Part shown: positions 35,381 through 38,146 of the stretch, one piece after another
Numbering within the stretch: the first letter of the stretch is position 1
How the letters are laid out: every line of letters begins with the position of its first letter
Source: an uncultured Alphaproteobacteria bacterium
GTDB taxonomy: Bacteria; Pseudomonadota; Alphaproteobacteria; Rhodobacterales; Rhodobacteraceae
Assembly: GCA_902586855.1 (NCBI GenBank)
Contig: CACIIZ010000010.1
Span: forward strand, 1-38,146
Direction of reading: 5' to 3'
Length of the DNA: 38,146 nt
The notes under the pieces: generated by a model
Seen by the model: the letters and a program-made list of their open reading frames with translations, nothing else
Told to the model about the DNA's origin: nothing
Database searches by the model: none
Made by a program: the position numbers and the translations under genes

Positions 35381-36592
35381 CTTCATACAAAATTTAAGGG
35401 CATCGATTAACCTGTCAATGTCATTTTCAGTATTGTACATCGCCAATGAAGCCCTGCATGTCGCTGAAAGCCCTAAATGGTCTAGTAGAGGTTGTGCACA
35501 GTGATGCCCAGCCCTCACTGCAACACCCTTTTGATCTACAATAGTTGCAATATCATGGGGATGAAGCTTGTTTTCAAAAATTGTAAATGAAAATATACCT
35601 CCTTTTGTTTCACTAGTTCCTTGTAACGCCAAAAAATCAAGATCAAGGAACCTTGCTTTTGTATATTCCACCAACTTATTTTCATACTCATAAATATGCT
35701 TACGCCCTATCATTTCTACAAAATCAATTGCGGCCCCTAAGCCTATAATTGAGACTATTGCTGGAGTTCCAGCTTCAAATTTATAAGGCGGGATATTGTA
35801 AGAAACACTTTGTGTGCCGACATGGTTTATCATGGATCCGCCCCCCATAAAGGGTTTCATCTCCTCAAACCTCTCCCTTCTAGCATATAAAGCTCCCGAA
35901 CCTGATGGCCCATAAAGTTTGTGACCAGTAAAAACATAAAAATCACATCCAATATCCTGCACATTAACTGGAAGATGAACAATTGCCTGAGATCCGTCAA
36001 TTACAGAAATTATTCCTTTACTTAAGGCCTCTTCACAGATCTTTTTTACATCCACAATACTTCCAAGCACATTTGACATATGGGTGATAGCTATGACTTT
36101 AGTTTCGTCGTCCATTGCATCAATGATATCCTCTGCTAGGAGAGAGCCATCAGCACGAGGTTCGATCCACTTCAACTCAATTCCAATTCTTTCTCGTAAT
36201 AAGTGCCACGGAACAATATTTGAATGATGCTCAGCTAGGGACAAAATGACTTTATCACCTTTCACCAAATTGTTTTCTGCCCACGAATATGCAATAAGAT
36301 TTAGACCTTCAGTCGCACCGGAAGTAAAAATTATCTCATCAGAACTTCTTGCTGAAAGAAATTCTTTAACTTTTCCCCTAACAGCCTCAAATTTTTCGGT
36401 TGCTAGATTAGACAAATAGTGGAGTCCTCGGTGTACATTTGAATACTCAAGCTCATAAGCTTTGGTAATAGCATCTATAACTACTCTTGGTTTCTGTGCT
36501 GAAGCTCCATTATCAAGATAACATAATTTTTCATCTCGTACATTAGTATTTAAGATGGGGAATTCTTGTTTTACTGATATAATGTCAATCAC
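35369..36592 (-). CDS. sufS: Cysteine desulfurase SufS
   Basis: SufS takes sulfur from cysteine for Fe-S cluster assembly on SufBCD, with PLP. 407 residues, class II desulfurase. The PLP lysine is Lys225 in TGHKLYGPSG and the catalytic cysteine Cys365 in RAGHHCAQP. Other motifs: LDNGASAQKP, HRGLHYLS, FTSGATEGLN, EHHSNIVPWH. The start is GTG 36592, overlapping the end of the preceding membrane gene by 8 bases, which implies coupling. Last of the suf genes visible here. Confidence 0.96.
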   Translation of the reverse strand: MIDIISVKQEFPILNTNVRDEKLCYLDNGASAQKPRVVIDAITKAYELEYSNVHRGLHYLSNLATEKFEAVRGKVKEFLSARSSDEIIFTSGATEGLNLIAYSWAENNLVKGDKVILSLAEHHSNIVPWHLLRERIGIELKWIEPRADGSLLAEDIIDAMDDETKVIAITHMSNVLGSIVDVKKICEEALSKGIISVIDGSQAIVHLPVNVQDIGCDFYVFTGHKLYGPSGSGALYARRERFEEMKPFMGGGSMINHVGTQSVSYNIPPYKFEAGTPAIVSIIGLGAAIDFVEMIGRKHIYEYENKLVEYTKARFLDLDFLALQGTSETKGGIFSFTIFENKLHPHDIATIVDQKGVAVRAGHHCAQPLLDHLGLSATCRASLAMYNTENDIDRLIDALKFCMKLVS

Positions 36593-37196
36593 TGAATCCC
36601 ACCCTGTTTAAAAAATTAAATCCTAGTGCGTCTATTACCTGTATAAGCAAAGCCAACACAAAAAAGAAAAAAACGATACCAACTATAAAAACAATAAAAG
36701 TTGATTTAAATCCATGGGTCTTAACAGCACACTCAGCAAGGACCCACATAATCCAAAAGTTAGTTAAAACAATTAAATAGCTCGCAAAATCAATGTTTAA
36801 TTGCAAAGCTATGAATAGCCCTATATTAATGAAAATTAGAACAAAATGTATCCATACTACTCCCTTAAGCGAATTCAGAAATAATCCAGAACCAGAAAAT
36901 AATCTTCCACCAAAAGTCAAAAGACTAGTTATAAAAAAGATTTTACCAAATTCTAGTATGAACAAAAGTAACGGCTTATTTAAAACTAAATCCATATATG
37001 GTTCAAAGAAATCCTCTTGATTCTGTGGCGTAGAATACGTTGCGACATTAAATAAGTGTGTTAGAAGAGCATTCATCACTGAAACAAATAGCGCTGCCTC
37101 AATTACTGTACGCCATTGAAGTTCCATTTTGACTACGACATCAAAAACAAGTTTGGGAGAAAAAAAGCTTCTCATAATAAGATTAGTTGGATTCAT
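36585..37196 (-). CDS. Yip1-family integral membrane protein in the suf operon
   Basis: 203 residues with about five hydrophobic helices (around 30-50, 80-100, 108-130, 135-155, 165-190). The layout MRSFFSPKLVFDVV, then WRTVIEAALFVSV and KGVVWIHFVLIFIN, resembles the bacterial YIP1 family. Yip1-like genes between sufD and sufS occur in other Alphaproteobacteria, but their role is not established. It sits 14 bases after a second membrane gene of similar size and overlaps sufS, so it is surely co-transcribed with Fe-S assembly genes. Confidence 0.65.
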   Translation of the reverse strand: MNPTNLIMRSFFSPKLVFDVVVKMELQWRTVIEAALFVSVMNALLTHLFNVATYSTPQNQEDFFEPYMDLVLNKPLLLFILEFGKIFFITSLLTFGGRLFSGSGLFLNSLKGVVWIHFVLIFINIGLFIALQLNIDFASYLIVLTNFWIMWVLAECAVKTHGFKSTFIVFIVGIVFFFFVLALLIQVIDALGFNFLNRVGFSD

Positions 37197-37210
37197 TCAG
37201 CTATTCTCCA

Positions 37211-37816
37211 TCAATTAATCAAAAAAGATAAAAACAGGAATATTGCTAAAAGTCCGCTAAATAGACCCCAATTAGAAGAAAATCCTTCTGCTTCACAGAA
37301 AATTACCGAAAAGATCCAAGCACAGCCGAACACCTTAACGTAATAAAACAACTTAACAACCAGGAAATCCGAGAAAAAGCCCTGTAATAATCCATTCAGT
37401 AATAATATCGGTGACGCCACAATGATTGCCCAAAAAAAGGCCAACCTGGCCTCAAAAAATGAGGCTCTGCCCTTAAAAGGATAAGCAATAACATGCGCCA
37501 AGGACGCCAAAAAATACACAAAAATGGGGACAAAATAAATTGACGCAAAAAGATCTATACCGACATAACTAAAAAGTACCTCTCCAGAATGATCTACATT
37601 GTAATGACTTACTCTTCCCGGCAATCTTTCCAAAAAAAGGATAATTGAAATAAAAAAAGCATACGCCAATAATTTTGACTCAGAAGTACACAAGCTTAAT
37701 TGATTCTTAAATGATCTCTTTAAATCAAAACAAGCTTTAAAAATATCTGGAACAAAACCACGTAGTAAAAGTGACAAAACAACGTTTTCTGGAATATTTT
37801 TTCTCGTTTCAACCAT
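37211..37816 (-). CDS. Second Yip1-like membrane protein in the suf operon
   Basis: 201 residues with about five hydrophobic helices (about 48-65, 85-110, 125-150, 153-172, 182-200). The N-terminal ~45 residues are basic and soluble (FKACFDLKRSFKNQ). Similar in size and plan to the following gene, but the two do not align obviously by eye; an old duplication is possible. It starts 9 bases after sufD. Family assignment is weaker than for its neighbour; function unknown. Confidence 0.55.
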   Translation of the reverse strand: MVETRKNIPENVVLSLLLRGFVPDIFKACFDLKRSFKNQLSLCTSESKLLAYAFFISIILFLERLPGRVSHYNVDHSGEVLFSYVGIDLFASIYFVPIFVYFLASLAHVIAYPFKGRASFFEARLAFFWAIIVASPILLLNGLLQGFFSDFLVVKLFYYVKVFGCAWIFSVIFCEAEGFSSNWGLFSGLLAIFLFLSFLIN

Positions 37817-37825
37817 TATTCCACT

Positions 37826-38146
37826 TTAACCTATAACTTTTTGGATTTCACCACGGGCAAGTTTTTCAAATTCAGGATCATCAATTTCATCAATTACCTC
37901 TTCGAGATAAGCCAGGACCAGCATTTTCTGTGCTGTTTTATGAGAAATTCCCCTAGATTTCAGATAAAAGAGATGCTCCTTATTGATAGAACCTGATATG
38001 CACCCATGAGAACAAGCCACATCATCAGCATAGATTTCTAATTCTGGTTTAACCAGGAATTCACTCTCCTCGTCTAAAAGTAATCCATTACTCATCTGAT
38101 AGCCGTCAGTTTTTTGAGCTATTGGATCAACAAATATTTTTCCCTG
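37826..38146 (-). CDS. sufD: Fe-S cluster assembly protein SufD, C-terminal part (5' end outside window)
   Basis: SufD is part of the SufBC2D scaffold for Fe-S cluster assembly. The reading frame is open to the right edge of the window, beginning GKIFVDPIAQKTDGYQMSN, so only the last 106 or so residues are present. Diagnostic motifs are PELEIYADDVACSHGC, with the conserved histidine region of the SufB/SufD core, and YLKSRGI. In the SufB homologue the equivalent region reads similarly, but the KTDGYQ and short C-terminus next to sufS support SufD. sufB and sufC should lie just beyond the window. Confidence 0.88.
   Translation of the reverse strand, partial: QGKIFVDPIAQKTDGYQMSNGLLLDEESEFLVKPELEIYADDVACSHGCISGSINKEHLFYLKSRGISHKTAQKMLVLAYLEEVIDEIDDPEFEKLARGEIQKVIG

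Noticed and set aside
1-38146. tRNA, rRNA, IS element, prophage, toxin-antitoxin or defence system
   Set aside because: All intergenic gaps were read; none shows a tRNA cloverleaf, transposase, integrase or paired small toxin-antitoxin genes.

Overview
This window is a dense, AT-rich stretch of an alphaproteobacterial chromosome. The gene families and two gene orders point there: ppiD-trpEGDC-moaC-moeA-lexA-gltX-gltA, and rpsB-tsf-pyrH-frr-cdsA-dxr-rseP-bamA-skp-fabZ-lpxA-lpxI-lpxB. A suf operon that carries Yip1-family membrane genes and a GAAC-N7-GAAC LexA box point the same way. Low G+C, very short intergenic gaps and overlapping genes fit a streamlined, possibly marine lineage. I cannot place it more precisely, because there is no rRNA here.

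Layout. Positions 1-11944 read on the + strand: the 3' end of parE, then ppiD, the tryptophan genes trpE/G/D/C, the molybdopterin genes moaC and moeA, lexA, gltX and citrate synthase gltA. A 46-codon membrane ORF lies antisense between trpE and trpG. Positions 11977-25346 read on the - strand: the translation genes rpsB and tsf, pyrH and frr, the lipid and isoprenoid genes cdsA and dxr, the envelope genes rseP, bamA and skp, and the lipid A genes fabZ, lpxA, lpxI and lpxB. Positions 25601-38146 are mixed: a DUF502 membrane protein (+), a candidate small RNA (+), mfd (-), hemB and a SYLF lipoprotein (+), a beta-hydroxyacid dehydrogenase (-), a penicillin-acylase-type hydrolase (+), and the end of a suf operon (-) with sufD, two Yip1-like genes and sufS.

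How the genes work together. The large minus-strand block couples ribosome production (S2, EF-Ts, RRF) to building the outer membrane: phospholipid, isoprenoid, lipid A and outer-membrane-protein assembly. Two genes usual in this order, uppS (between frr and cdsA) and lpxD (between bamA/skp and fabZ), are missing, and the gaps are too small to hold them.

I found no phage, IS element, CRISPR array, tRNA, rRNA or defence system. The protein genes are ordinary housekeeping genes. The less ordinary material is in the non-coding and start-site signals: a candidate H-type pseudoknot abutting the ribosome binding site of rpsB; pyrH and moeA without any ATG/GTG/TTG at the position where the conserved N-terminus requires a start; a compact two-hairpin RNA candidate at the mfd terminus; a palindrome filling the spacer of the ppiD promoter; and a long S2 tail containing decapeptide repeats.
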